DNA of 64,000 nt from Nitrosococcus halophilus Nc 4 (GTDB lineage: Bacteria > Pseudomonadota > Gammaproteobacteria > Nitrosococcales > Nitrosococcaceae): positions 1,510,261 to 1,574,260 of the forward strand of contig NC_013960.1 of assembly GCF_000024725.1 (NCBI RefSeq), read 5' to 3'. This document shows, piece after piece, positions 16,748 to 25,354 of the stretch; positions within the stretch are counted from its first letter, which is position 1, and every line of letters begins with the position of its first letter. The position numbers were made by a program, and so were the translations under genes. A model generated the notes under the pieces. That model did no database searches, was not told where the DNA came from, and saw nothing but the letters and a program-made list of their open reading frames with translations.

Positions 16748-17295
16748 ATTCTTACTCGTTTTAACAATCTCCTGGGTAATGTGTACCAATACTTCGGACA
16801 GTTTTTAGCAAACTTGTTATCAACACGCAAAATTTTACTGATTGGGGGAGTACCTTCTGCAAGTCCTGTTTTAGCCCACCCCCGCTTGATCTATAGCTTA
16901 AAGATTAATCTAATATGCGAATTGATATCCCGTTTTATTCTGTACAGAAGCCCTGGCGAGGTAAGTCCATGGTGGATTGCGATACCACCGTTCTAACCAA
17001 GGCGCGCTATAATCGGATTGCAGGTTTTTTAATGGGATGGAGTCTCTTGTGGAAAATGGACGGTACGCCGGGTTGAGGCTAGAAGCCGTCGAAAATTTGA
17101 CGTTGAGTGTCCTAGTAAGGATCTTGGCAAAATTTTTGAGTGGAATGGGGTCGCCCCTACAAGCCGACAGGTAGCGTGCGCTGTGCGCACGAAGGGAAGG
17201 AATGAGAGCCCAGAAAAACCAACCCCTCAAACTTTTAGGCCGGGGCTGGATAGCGAAGTTTTAACACAGGGTGCTAACCTGAAACGGAGATTTCT
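16748..17295. other. Intergenic region with a dispersed repeat
   Basis: No credible gene. Around 17171-17197 the sequence GTAGCGTGCGCTGTGCGCACGA contains a near-palindrome (TGCGC-TGT-GCGCA). A degenerate copy occurs at 62787-62811, so this is a dispersed repeat. The end of the region carries the promoter and ribosome site (AACGGAGATTTCT) of the Sel1-repeat gene. Confidence 0.45.
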
Positions 17296-18021
17296 ATGAA
17301 TCAAGACACTAGAGTTCATTATCGAAACGCCACCGGGGTATGGAAATTCATCGGGGCGGTATTACTTTTAGGTTTATTTCAAGTGGCCCAGGCGGATGTG
17401 GATGCCGGAAGGGAGGCCTATAAGAACCAAGATTATGAGACCGCGCTGAGGGAATTCATGCCCCTTGCCGAAGAGGGAAATATGAATGCTCAGTTCTACA
17501 TGGGCCTGATGTACGCCAATGGACATGGTTTGCCCCAAGATCCGGAAGAAGCCCAAAGGTGGTTTGAAAAATTTAGTGAGCAACTGGATGTGAGTGCTAA
17601 GTTCAACCTGGCCGTGATGTACTATCAAGGAAAATCGGTGCCCCAAGATGTCCCCAAAGCCGTTTATTGGTTTAAAAGGGCAGCGGAAGAAGGAGATCCC
17701 GAAGCTCAGTTTAATCTAGGTTTTATCTACGATAATGGCTATGGGGTTGCCCAGGATCGAGAAGAGGCGATTAAATGGTATGAGGAGGCTGCCAATCAAG
17801 GAATTGTGGAGGCACAAAATAACCTTGGGGTGATGTATAGCGAAGGGCAAGGGGTAGCAAAGGATTACGTTCAAGCTTACTTCTGGTTCAACGTAGCAGC
17901 AAAGCAAGGAGATAAAAACGCAGAGAAGTACAGAGATACCCTGGCTAAGGATATGAATACGTCACAAGTTGCCGAGGCCATAAAGCTGACCCACGAGTGG
18001 CAATTATCCTCGGGGCACTAG
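17296..18021 (+). CDS. Exported Sel1-repeat (TPR-like) protein
   Basis: 241 residues. A hydrophobic signal segment (FIGAVLLLGLFQVAQA) ends with a likely signal-peptidase site before DVDAGREAY. After it come about five Sel1-like repeats of roughly 36 residues, each with the A-A-FNLG-MY-G-GVPQD-A--WF pattern (for example AQFNLGFIYDNGYGVAQDREEA). Such solenoids bind partner proteins in the periplasm. The substrate is unknown. The stop codon lies 8 nt upstream of the next gene's preferred start, suggesting cotranscription with the metallo-beta-lactamase-fold gene. Confidence 0.85.
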   Translation: MNQDTRVHYRNATGVWKFIGAVLLLGLFQVAQADVDAGREAYKNQDYETALREFMPLAEEGNMNAQFYMGLMYANGHGLPQDPEEAQRWFEKFSEQLDVSAKFNLAVMYYQGKSVPQDVPKAVYWFKRAAEEGDPEAQFNLGFIYDNGYGVAQDREEAIKWYEEAANQGIVEAQNNLGVMYSEGQGVAKDYVQAYFWFNVAAKQGDKNAEKYRDTLAKDMNTSQVAEAIKLTHEWQLSSGH

Positions 18022-18029
18022 GAAATCCG

Positions 18030-18977
18030 GTGAAAGCGTACCTCACTCCTTTTCCTGATGGCATCACCGCCATTGACACGGGTTTTGTGCGTCCCAAAAT
18101 GGATGCCAGTCATGTTATTTTTCGGGGGGGGCGGGCCGCTTTTGTGGATACCGGGCCGGCGCCCTCGATTCCCCGGCTCATGGAGGCACTGGCGGCTTTG
18201 CAAATTACCCCCCAGCAGGTTGACTATGTGCTGCTGACTCATATTCATCTGGACCATGCGGGGGGTGCGGGTGGACTAGTGCAGCAATTGCCCCATGCTC
18301 AAGTCGTCGTTCATCCCAGGGGGGCGTCCCACCTTGCCGATCCTGAGAAACTCGTTGCTGGGACCCGGGCCGTTTATGGGGACAAGGTCTTTAGGCGCCT
18401 ATACGGAGAGGTTGTCCCCATCCCCCCTGACCGCATTATTGCGATAGCAGAGGGAGAATGGCTGGAATTGGGGGGAAGTCGTCTGGAGTTTATCCATACC
18501 CCGGGGCATGCCTTACACCATTACTGCATCATTGATCGGGATAGCCGCAGCATATTCGCTGGTGATACTTTTGGTATTTCCTACCGGGATTTGGATACTT
18601 CCCAGGGGGCGTTTATTTTTCCCGCAACCACGCCCATCCATTTTGACCCGGACGCCGCCCATGCTTCCATTAATCGTCTCATGGAATATGAACCAGAAGC
18701 CATTTATCTGACCCATTATAGTCGAGTAACCGATCTTAAGCGGCTAGCCAAAGATTTACACAGGGATCTTGAGGCCTTCGTCACCCTGACAAGGGATTGT
18801 GTGGAGGAAGACGATCGGCTAACAGCTATTAAGGGTAAGCTGCGGGCTTATCTGTGGGATCGTTTGGATGTCCATGGTTTTCCCCAAGATGACAGCCAGC
18901 GTGATGCTTTATTGGGAATGGATATCAACTTGAATGCGAAGGGGTTGGCGGTTTGGCTTGAGAGGCAAACAGGCTAA
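18030..18977 (+). CDS. Metallo-beta-lactamase-fold hydrolase
   Basis: 315 residues from GTG at 18030, which follows AGGAAATCC; an ATG at 17997 would overlap the preceding gene. The zinc signature THIHLDHAGGAGG is present, with further ligands in TPGHALHHYC, FAGDTFGISY and THYSR. Proteins of this arrangement include glyoxalase II-like and other thioester or lactone hydrolases. The substrate cannot be deduced. The C-terminal 60 residues (DDRLTAIKGKLRAYLWDRL...) form a helical extension. The gene ends exactly where the IS607 remnant begins, so its natural 3' context may be lost. Confidence 0.85.
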   Translation: MKAYLTPFPDGITAIDTGFVRPKMDASHVIFRGGRAAFVDTGPAPSIPRLMEALAALQITPQQVDYVLLTHIHLDHAGGAGGLVQQLPHAQVVVHPRGASHLADPEKLVAGTRAVYGDKVFRRLYGEVVPIPPDRIIAIAEGEWLELGGSRLEFIHTPGHALHHYCIIDRDSRSIFAGDTFGISYRDLDTSQGAFIFPATTPIHFDPDAAHASINRLMEYEPEAIYLTHYSRVTDLKRLAKDLHRDLEAFVTLTRDCVEEDDRLTAIKGKLRAYLWDRLDVHGFPQDDSQRDALLGMDINLNAKGLAVWLERQTG

Positions 18978-19164
18978 TGGCGAAATTCAAGGCATTGAGA
19001 TTGTGATTATCCATAAAGGCGAGCCACCCAGTTTTGAGGAAGAGCTCGCCCAAGATGTTTTAGAAATCATCACGGTATTTTCAGCCCGGTTATATGGAAG
19101 CCGAAGCAGAAAGCACCCGCAGACGATAGAGGCGCTAAAGCATGCTACTAGCACACAAAATTGA
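18975..19164 (+). pseudogene. IS607 TnpA serine recombinase, C-terminal remnant
   Basis: About 60 codons remain: GIEIVIIHKGEPPSFEEELAQDVLEIITVFSARLYGSRSRK and a short tail. The EELAQDVLEIITVFSARLYGSRS stretch is diagnostic of the C-terminal catalytic helix of IS607 serine recombinases. The HTH and the active-site Ser, which lie in the N-terminal part, are gone, so the gene is dead. Confidence 0.8.
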
Positions 19165-19821
19165 GTTGCGGCCCTCTATCAGCCAAGCCGCGTATTTAGA
19201 TAAGGCGTGCGGGTCTAGGCGGCACTGTTATAACAAGCTGCTGGAGCACTTCTCTAAAGATGAGAATAAGTGGAGCAAGGCGGCGGCCTATCAGCACTAC
19301 ATTAAGGTTATCCGGTCTGAGTTCCCCTGGTATAGTGAAGTCTCAAGCCGAGTAACACGCAATGCGATTGATGACCTGGATAATGCTTTCAAGCACTTTT
19401 TTAGGCGAGTGAAGAAGGGGGAGAAACCTGGTTTTCCAAAGTTTAAGAAAAAGGATATTAACGATAGTTTCTCCCTGTAAAAGGCATGATTCGGAATCGC
19501 AAATTAGCCCGGTCAATAGTAGATGCAGGCTTTGGTATGCTGCGGCAATTTATCGAATATAAAGCCTATCTGCGTGGCTGCACGGTTGAGCTGGTGGATA
19601 GGTTTTTCCCCTCTAGCCGTATGTGCTCAGGTTGCAGCCAAATCCATGACATCACGCTGGCAGATAGAGCGTTGGCATGTGATTGCGGCCTAAGAATTGA
19701 CCGCGATCTCAATGCCGCGATCAATTTAAATAGGTATCGTCGGGACACGCTCAAGTCAGACGTAAAACGCACACCAGAGCCGAGTAAGACCGCTCTAGCG
19801 GCATTGGTGTTGACGGTGTGA
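19142..19821 (+). pseudogene. tnpB: TnpB with internal deletion
   Basis: Two pieces of one gene remain. Positions 19142-19480 encode the N-terminal helical part (HKIELRPSISQAAYLDKACG ... GFPKFKKKDINDSFSL). Positions 19486-19821 encode the C-terminal end (GMIRNRKLARSIVDAGFGML, zinc-finger CSGC and CDCG, RuvC-III DRDLNAAINL). The missing piece of roughly 150-200 codons held RuvC-I Asp and RuvC-II Glu. The junction (about 19475-19490) also shifts the frame. It cannot cut DNA but could still bind RNA if expressed. Confidence 0.8.
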
Positions 19822-19871
19822 ATAAGACTAGGTTTTCAGAGATTATCCTAGACTTTTATGGGCGGTGAATA

Positions 19872-20243
19872 ATGACCCTAGTCCCTGGACTGCAAAGTCT
19901 CGAGGCCCGTCAAGGATTAGCTGAGGCGCTGAGGGAAACATTCGAGTGCTGGGCGCTGCATGAGAAAACCCAAGCAGAATTGTTGGGGCTAGCCAATGTG
20001 ACAGCATTGCAACGGGGGGAACCGCTACCGGCGGACCGAAGTGTTCTGGAGCGGACCGGACATGTGCTGGCCATTGAGCGCTCCCTTAAGAAATTATTTC
20101 CCGGGCAGCCAGAGCGACGTGCCCATTGGCTGAGTACGCCCAACCCACGGCTTGGGGGATTAGCGCCCCTGACCATCATGCTAGGTGGGGTAAAGGGGAT
20201 GAAAAGCGTCCAGTCGCTGACTGAGACACAGGAGGAATTATAA
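19872..20243 (+). CDS. MbcA/ParS-type antitoxin-like protein, no partner
   Basis: 123 residues. The C-terminal half has the toxin-binding domain of the Xre/MbcA/ParS antitoxin family: LAIERSLKKLFPGQPERRAHWL and STPNPRLGGLAPLTIML. The first half (FECWALHEKTQAELLGL) is a degenerate helix-turn-helix-like region. The usual partner is a RES-domain NAD-degrading toxin encoded immediately downstream, and none is present: the next gene is a small lipoprotein. It may be an orphan immunity or regulatory protein, or the survivor of a lost module next to the IS607 relic. Confidence 0.7.
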   Translation: MTLVPGLQSLEARQGLAEALRETFECWALHEKTQAELLGLANVTALQRGEPLPADRSVLERTGHVLAIERSLKKLFPGQPERRAHWLSTPNPRLGGLAPLTIMLGGVKGMKSVQSLTETQEEL

Positions 20244-20385
20244 ACACCTATCAAGATTCTGACTCTCCTCCCTTTTTCAAACTTCGCCTCGACCTCCTCA
20301 ATGGGATCCCTCTTTGGGAAGGTAGCAATTTGGCTGAAAAAGGTCTTTAATCTGTTTAGTCTCACGATTAGCAAGGAACCCCGCC

Positions 20386-20724
20386 ATGAAATCATCTGAA
20401 GCGAGCTCCTGGGTTAAGCCAATCCTCATTCCGTTGGCTTTCCCGCTGATTCTCGCTGCCTGCGACTCGCACCCAGAGGTGGCTTTCAAGCCCAAGGACC
20501 CCACGCACAAACTGGTATGCGAGTGCACATGCGAGATCTCTGGACCAACAGAAGTAGGGTTAGATACAACGGTGACTGTGGACCTACCCTCGGGAGGATG
20601 CGGAAGCCTGAACGGAGCAAAGTGCAGAATTGATAGCAGAGAGGGTAAAACAAAGTCGTGCGGCAAGGTAATTGTGCCGACTGCGCTTATACAAGTACAA
20701 GCGGTGGAGACGGTAAGACAGTAG
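20386..20724 (+). CDS. Small Cys-containing lipoprotein
   Basis: 112 residues. The signal peptide ends in a lipobox, FPLILAAC, so the mature protein starts at Cys26 (CDSHPEV) and is lipid-anchored. The mature part holds five further cysteines (VCECTCEISG, GGCG, KCRID, SCGK), suggesting disulfides or metal binding, and an otherwise beta-rich sequence. No family recognised. It stands alone, 140 bp after the antitoxin-like gene. Confidence 0.65.
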   Translation: MKSSEASSWVKPILIPLAFPLILAACDSHPEVAFKPKDPTHKLVCECTCEISGPTEVGLDTTVTVDLPSGGCGSLNGAKCRIDSREGKTKSCGKVIVPTALIQVQAVETVRQ

Positions 20725-20840
20725 ACATCTTAGCTAGACCCTAATATGGGGGCTCAGAAGCCGTTGGCTCCCCCATTCAAGCCAAGCGTCTATATAGAGG
20801 GTGAGGGAAGAAGCTTGCTGTTGTTGATGGCGAATATGCT

Positions 20841-20960
20841 TCACCCAGTAAGTCCGTATTCATCGCAGGCCATGAGCGCCTGTTGATAGATGTCGGTGAT
20901 TTCTTTTTCCAGCCTAGAGACAAATGGGGTGTAGTTCGCCCTTATCCATTCTGGTGCCAT
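20841..20960 (-). CDS. Short ORF or gene fragment
   Basis: 39 codons starting MAPEWIRANYTPFVSRLEKE and ending MACDEYGLTG. The amphipathic helical sequence looks like real protein rather than chance, but no ribosome site is obvious and no family is recognised. It may be the remnant of a larger gene or a small protein in the metA 3' region. It overlaps no other call. Confidence 0.3.
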   Translation of the reverse strand: MAPEWIRANYTPFVSRLEKEITDIYQQALMACDEYGLTG

Positions 20961-20979
20961 ACACTGGGGAGGGCTCTCC

Positions 20980-22071
20980 TCAGGCAGTTTGCCCTAAGCT
21001 GACCCGCCGCAATCCCAGCGGATCATTGGGGTCAACGTCTTCCATGAAGGGCAGCCGGCGGTCATTATTGGTAATCTGATAGACATTTCCCATCCAATTG
21101 TTGATTACCGCTTCGGCGGTGTCGTGCCAAGTGTTATCTAAGTAGTCGACAATTAGCGGCTCTGGCAATTCGGGGAGGGGTAAGCCTTTATCCCGGGCCA
21201 CAATCATTTGATCTTTATACTCCTCCAATATGGCCTGGATTTTCAGGGAAAAGTAGTGTTCAGGGAAGGGAGGATAGTGGTCCCGCTGTCCTTGGGCAAA
21301 GCGCAGGACTTCCCGCTTATATTCTTTCAGTAGACTGATGCTGTCATATTCCGGATGTCCCTGACAGAACACAATGCGGAACAAGTCCTCACTTACGGCC
21401 ATGTGGACTCCCCCCCTTTCACTTTCCACCAGGACATGAAGGCCGGCTGCCTCAAATTGATCACGGCTGATCTCGTTGAAACGGGAGTGGGGGACATCAA
21501 AGCGGGTATTGACTCCCCGCACTAGGGGATGGGAGCGGTCCACTACCCGATGAGAATAGACGCCCCAGCGTTTAGCAGGCAACCGCTGCCGTTCTTGACC
21601 ATAGCGAAACTCAAGGACGGCATGGGTCGCGAGGCAGGAGCAAAGGGTAGAGGTCACATTTTCGTAGGCCCAGCCAATGACTTCGATGAGTGGTTCCCAG
21701 AACGGCTCTAGTGAGAGGCGGGGCTGGGTGACATTGGCGCCGGTGATAATCAGCGCATCGAGTCCTTCCGCCTGAACTTGCTCAAAGGTTTCGTAATATC
21801 GCTCCACATAGTCAGTCGCTTCGGGACTCCGTTTGATCTCTTTCAGGGTAAAGGGATGGAGGTAAAATTGAGCAATCTGGTTGCTCTCGCCTATCAGCCG
21901 AAAGAATTGGCGTTCGGTTGCAGCTAGGGCGGCGTCAGGCATCATATTTAGCAGCCCAATATGCATCTCGCGAATGTCTTGGTGGAGCGCGACATCCCTC
22001 GGGATGACGGTTTCACCTTCCTGCTTCAGCCGCTCAAAGGCCGGTAAGTTAGAGTTAGCAACCAAAGGCAT
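20980..22071 (-). CDS. metA: Homoserine O-acyltransferase (MetA family)
   Basis: 363 residues with MetA-family landmarks: MHIGLLNMMPDAALAATERQF, LIITGANVTQP, the nucleophile region TLCSCLATHAVL (Cys), and FCQGHPEYD with the His-Glu pair. The enzyme acylates L-homoserine, the first dedicated step of methionine synthesis, with succinyl-CoA or acetyl-CoA; which one cannot be decided by eye. The C-terminus carries the extension TWHDTAEAVINNWMGNVYQITN seen in many gammaproteobacteria. No S-box or other methionine riboswitch was noticed upstream. The P-loop gene at 22109-22954 lies 37 bp upstream on the same strand. Confidence 0.93.
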   Translation of the reverse strand: MPLVANSNLPAFERLKQEGETVIPRDVALHQDIREMHIGLLNMMPDAALAATERQFFRLIGESNQIAQFYLHPFTLKEIKRSPEATDYVERYYETFEQVQAEGLDALIITGANVTQPRLSLEPFWEPLIEVIGWAYENVTSTLCSCLATHAVLEFRYGQERQRLPAKRWGVYSHRVVDRSHPLVRGVNTRFDVPHSRFNEISRDQFEAAGLHVLVESERGGVHMAVSEDLFRIVFCQGHPEYDSISLLKEYKREVLRFAQGQRDHYPPFPEHYFSLKIQAILEEYKDQMIVARDKGLPLPELPEPLIVDYLDNTWHDTAEAVINNWMGNVYQITNNDRRLPFMEDVDPNDPLGLRRVSLGQTA

Positions 22072-22108
22072 GGGTAAATTATCCGCTCTCTGTCGTATTA
22101 CAAAAATC

Positions 22109-22954
22109 CTAAGGCTTTCTGCCTACCACGGTTTCCAGCAAACCCAGAAAATCGGCTTCGTCCTGAACCTGGGCGAGTTCATCGGTGGTAATAGTATACC
22201 CGTACTCATCAGCAATGGCCTGATAACGGGGAAGTCGAGAGTAAAAGAGTCGGGGAAACACCCACCGGACGAATTCATCGGGATCGATCAAAGCCACATA
22301 GGACAGGTTTTTTTCTTGCTGATAGAGGGTCAGTTGTTCATCCAAGAAAGACTCGCGGTAATAGAGAGGCTTTGGACCTTCTTCTGCCCGTCGAATAAGT
22401 TCCCGCTCGTCTTTTTCAGTGGCCTTGATATAGAGGATGAGCGTGTGCTGATCTAGGATTTGAAGTACCTCTGGATCATCGAGTTCAGAAATACTTCCGC
22501 CCGCGTCGTTGACAAAGTGCTGGTAGCCATAGATTTCCCGGGCTTTACGAATGAACTCCGGCACATCCTTCATGGCCGCAATTTCTGCCTGCCGATGCAA
22601 CTCCTGGCGGCGCTTGAATTCCTTTAGACCTAATCCTCCTTGTTCTGGATTGCCAAGTTTGCCCAAAAAGCTAGACACCGGCTTTAAGTTATCAACATTA
22701 ATGTTGTTGCAAATGTAAATAGAGTCGGAGTGTAGCAGATCGCGCAGAAAGGGAATCTGCATGGCTTGCTGCTTGATATTATCGAGGATGGCCTCATCCA
22801 GATAGCGAGTACCAATACGGTAATCCCCGGAGTAGTGAAACCAATTATGCTTACGCAGGATATAGGCCAGGCGTGTTTTGCCTACCCCTGACATTCCGAG
22901 AAGGGTAATGCATTTATTTTCCCAGGTTTGGAATTCTTTAACGCTAAGCTTCAT
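22109..22954 (-). CDS. P-loop ATPase of unknown role
   Basis: 281 residues. Walker A is near the N-terminus (LLGMSGVGKTRLAYILRK, residues about 18-35), as in nucleotide kinases and small GTPases. Later parts include HYSGDYRIGTRYLDE, FVNDAGGSISELDD with a possible Walker B-like Asp, and LYIKATEKDERELIRRAEEGPKPLYY. I know this as a conserved gammaproteobacterial protein usually annotated only as ATPase. It precedes metA by 37 bp on the same strand and may share its transcript, though a link with methionine synthesis is not evident. Confidence 0.75.
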   Translation of the reverse strand: MKLSVKEFQTWENKCITLLGMSGVGKTRLAYILRKHNWFHYSGDYRIGTRYLDEAILDNIKQQAMQIPFLRDLLHSDSIYICNNINVDNLKPVSSFLGKLGNPEQGGLGLKEFKRRQELHRQAEIAAMKDVPEFIRKAREIYGYQHFVNDAGGSISELDDPEVLQILDQHTLILYIKATEKDERELIRRAEEGPKPLYYRESFLDEQLTLYQQEKNLSYVALIDPDEFVRWVFPRLFYSRLPRYQAIADEYGYTITTDELAQVQDEADFLGLLETVVGRKP

Positions 22955-23426
22955 ATCAAATTTTGGGCTGCTAATGGAGTATGTGTATTGTACTAAGGCA
23001 AGATAGAAATATGAAAATCGGCTGTCCTTATGAGCAGGACGAGGTTTGCAGCTTCTCTCCAGCTACCTGCCGGAAACGGCCCTAAGGCCTTATTGATGCG
23101 CGCCCTCCCTGGCGCGCCCCCTTCGGGCCTCCTGCGGAGTTCCCGATTCGCTCCCGGCGAATCGGTCCGGCCTACCCTCTGGCCCCAAGATTATGTGTGG
23201 CCCGCTTGGGAGTTTTTGAGCCTTTTGCGGTTCTCCAGTAGGCCTTCTGGCAAACCCCTAACCTGGATAATTCATAAGATCACCACAAAGGCACTAAGAA
23301 CACAAAGAAATCAAAAAGTTAAATAGATTAAAATAATTTGCTTCGTTAGCAATGAGCCTATCCATCAATTTTTCCCGATTGACTGAGATTCCCTCACCTT
23401 CGTGTCCTGGTGGTGAAAAATTCAGG
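22955..23426. repeat. Intergenic repeat region with MITE-like inverted repeat
   Basis: No gene is called. Positions 23276-23308 (TCACCACAAAGGCACTAAGA...) and 23397-23420 (CCTTCGTGTCCTGGTGGTGA) are imperfect inverted copies of each other about 90 bp apart, a widespread bacterial interspersed repeat type. The stretch 23030-23270 is GC-rich and also looks like repeat DNA (CTCCTGCGGAGTTCCCGATTC). Part is open in frame, but it has no protein character. Confidence 0.45.
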
Positions 23427-23879
23427 CTAAAAGACGGGTTCAACAGCCACCTTGGTTAACACGGAATTGGCAATAAAGCAATTCTCATGGGCCTTTTTAT
23501 GCATTTCTTCCAAAGTAGAGCGCTCTGGTGCAGGGCTGCCACTAAAAGTAATTTTAGGGCGTAAGGTAATGTGAGTTAAAGCCATTTTTCCTTGTTCATT
23601 TTTTTCCACGATACCGGTGGCATGATCCTCATAATTATCCACAGTCAGGCGTTTATAAGCAGCAATTGCCAGGAAAGTTAACATATGACAGCTCGATAGG
23701 GCGGCAATCATCGCTTCTTCAGGATTGACGAGTTGAGCATTCCCCAGATATTCAGGAGCAGCGGAGGCTGATAAGTTGGTGCCTCCTGGAAAATGCCAAG
23801 TATGAGCGCGATTGTAGTTTTTATAGGAAAAATCTTCCGTTTCTCGTTTCCAAGTGATATCGACGGTATATTCAGACAT
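23427..23879 (-). CDS. OsmC/Ohr-family peroxiredoxin-like protein
   Basis: 150 residues. The family's reactive cysteine motif is in AALSSCHMLTFLAIAA (about residue 60), with TFSGSPAPERSTLEEMHKKAHENCFIANSVLT near the C-terminus providing the second Cys. OsmC-type proteins reduce organic hydroperoxides with thiols. The N-terminal half is the usual WxFPGGTNLSASAAPEYLG region. The gene is followed on the same strand, and preceded 46 bp upstream, by small stress-type enzymes. It is likely a cytoplasmic detoxification enzyme. Confidence 0.88.
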   Translation of the reverse strand: MSEYTVDITWKRETEDFSYKNYNRAHTWHFPGGTNLSASAAPEYLGNAQLVNPEEAMIAALSSCHMLTFLAIAAYKRLTVDNYEDHATGIVEKNEQGKMALTHITLRPKITFSGSPAPERSTLEEMHKKAHENCFIANSVLTKVAVEPVF

Positions 23880-23925
23880 AGCCTGGGCCTCTCAGATTGC
23901 TTGCAGGTTAATTTTGAGTATTGAA

Positions 23926-24405
23926 TTATTGGCCTAAATTTTTTTCTGGGGCCATTCCTTTGTCAGCAAGGGCTTGTACTGCTTCGTCAGATTTATCAAG
24001 CTGTTTAAGGCCCATACCACGTAATACATGGGGGGCTTTGGTAAACTGAATATCGCTGTACTGGACGATTTGTACCCGATTACCCCAGGGGTCGATGAAA
24101 TCGAGAAATTCACCTGGTAAGAGCTTAACATTAAGTGCCTCAAGGGTTTTTTTGACCGTGTTTTTGTCATCGACAACCAAACCAAAGTGTCGGTGTTTAT
24201 CTGGGCTTTGAGTGCGTTTTTCCATTAATGCAATAAATTGATCGCCTAAGTCGATGAAGGCCATGCTTTCGTGTCGTCCACGCAAGCTAAACTCGACAAT
24301 CTGGCTGTAAAAATCCAAGGCAGCATTGACGTCATCTACTTCCAAGGCCACATGGTTGATTCCTAAAGCGCGTGCTTTGGTTTCTGGGGGGCTTTGCGTT
24401 GGCAT
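23926..24405 (-). CDS. VOC-family (glyoxalase/dioxygenase fold) protein
   Basis: 159 residues. One vicinal-oxygen-chelate module starts GINHVALEVDDVNAALDFYS and includes GDQFIALME, HFGLVVDD and FIDPWGNRVQIVQY. Candidate metal ligands are the His in INHVAL and Glu/Gln in the ALME and VQIVQY strands. Members include glyoxalase I, dioxygenases and resistance proteins, so the substrate is not predictable. The ATG at 24405 follows GGAGGTAAAG. It lies 46 bp upstream of the OsmC-like gene and probably shares a transcript. Confidence 0.85.
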   Translation of the reverse strand: MPTQSPPETKARALGINHVALEVDDVNAALDFYSQIVEFSLRGRHESMAFIDLGDQFIALMEKRTQSPDKHRHFGLVVDDKNTVKKTLEALNVKLLPGEFLDFIDPWGNRVQIVQYSDIQFTKAPHVLRGMGLKQLDKSDEAVQALADKGMAPEKNLGQ

Positions 24406-24502
24406 GGCTACTTTACCTCCTCTGACTTAATGGCTCATTGTTCAGATACACCTACCCCTAATTATATGCCCTCTAGCTCAGGCCGTTAATTTTTGGAGAG
24501 TG

Positions 24503-25354
24503 CTAAATACCTAGCTGGGCAACGAGGGCGGGCAATACCTGGCTACAAGGGGCGGGTATTTTGAGGAAGAGTTTATCATCAGCGCGGGTGCGGCCCAGGT
24601 TGATTGCCGCGATGGGTTTGCATTGCTCCCAGGCAGCGCGGCAAAAACGATAGCCGGAGTATACCATCAAAGAGGAGCCCACGATCAGTAGCCCATCGGC
24701 ATCTTCTAGATAAGCATAGGCCTGTTTGACCTTTTGGGAGGGAACGCCTTCTCCAAAGAAAGTTACACTAGGCTTTAGGATACCCGCACATTGCTCACAG
24801 GGAGGGATCTGGAATTGGCTAAAGTTAATGTCTTCCAAAAGGGCATCCCCATCGGGGGCAATTGCCGCTGAAAAGTTTTTGAAATCGGGGTTTTTCTCCT
24901 GAAGTCTCTGTTGAAAAGTTTCCCGGGGCCACTGCCATTGGCAATCGAGACATTCTACGGTATCGAGTCGGCCATGGAGGTCAAGGACTCGTCGGCTGCC
25001 CGCCTTTTGATGTAAACCATCCACATTTTGGGTGACCAATTGGTAGATCCAACCCGCCCTTTCCAAGCAGGCGAGTGCAATGTGGGCCGGATTGGGTTGG
25101 GCCAGGGCAATGCGTTGCCAGCCCAATAAACTGCGTGCCCAGTAACGCTTTCGGGCATTTTCACTGCGGATAAAATCCTGGTATTGCAGCGGCCGCTTAT
25201 GTTTCCATTCCCCCTCAGCATCCCGATAATCGGGAATCCCTGATTCGGTACTGCAACCTGCCCCGGTGAGGACGAATAGGTGCTTGCTTTGGGCAACAAA
25301 ATTGACCAATTCATCCATTAGAGGAGGGGGGGGGATAGGGGAAAAGGTTGGCAT
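24503..25354 (-). CDS. Sir2-family NAD-dependent protein deacylase
   Basis: 283 residues. NAD-binding GAGCSTESGIPDYR, the TQNVDGLH stretch containing Asn and Asp, the catalytic His in VLDLHGRLD, and the zinc ligands CLDC and CEQC are all present, followed by PSVTFFGEGVP and VGSSLMVYSG. Sirtuins remove acyl groups from lysines, using NAD+. The class cannot be fixed by eye. A second possible start is Met13 at 25318. The opposite strand just upstream holds a broken small gene whose putative start overlaps the first codons here. Confidence 0.92.
   Translation of the reverse strand: MPTFSPIPPPPLMDELVNFVAQSKHLFVLTGAGCSTESGIPDYRDAEGEWKHKRPLQYQDFIRSENARKRYWARSLLGWQRIALAQPNPAHIALACLERAGWIYQLVTQNVDGLHQKAGSRRVLDLHGRLDTVECLDCQWQWPRETFQQRLQEKNPDFKNFSAAIAPDGDALLEDINFSQFQIPPCEQCAGILKPSVTFFGEGVPSQKVKQAYAYLEDADGLLIVGSSLMVYSGYRFCRAAWEQCKPIAAINLGRTRADDKLFLKIPAPCSQVLPALVAQLGI

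Larger units (their letters stand above)
18975..19845 (+). mobile_element. Degenerate IS607-family element
   Basis: It contains the last third of a serine-recombinase gene followed, with a 23-nt overlap, by a tnpB gene lacking its middle. This is the tnpA-tnpB order of IS607. The 3' flank GGTGTGAATAAGACTAGG resembles the right ends of such elements. The boundaries are approximate: the left follows the metallo-beta-lactamase-fold gene stop, and the right lies before the ATG at 19872. Confidence 0.6.

Noticed and set aside
16910-17230. 106-residue minus-strand ORF in the intergenic region before the Sel1 gene
   Set aside because: It crosses a dispersed palindromic repeat and has no protein features.
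22955-23426. 98-residue plus-strand ORF from 23030
   Set aside because: The frame lies in GC-rich repeat DNA, has no ribosome site and no protein-like composition.
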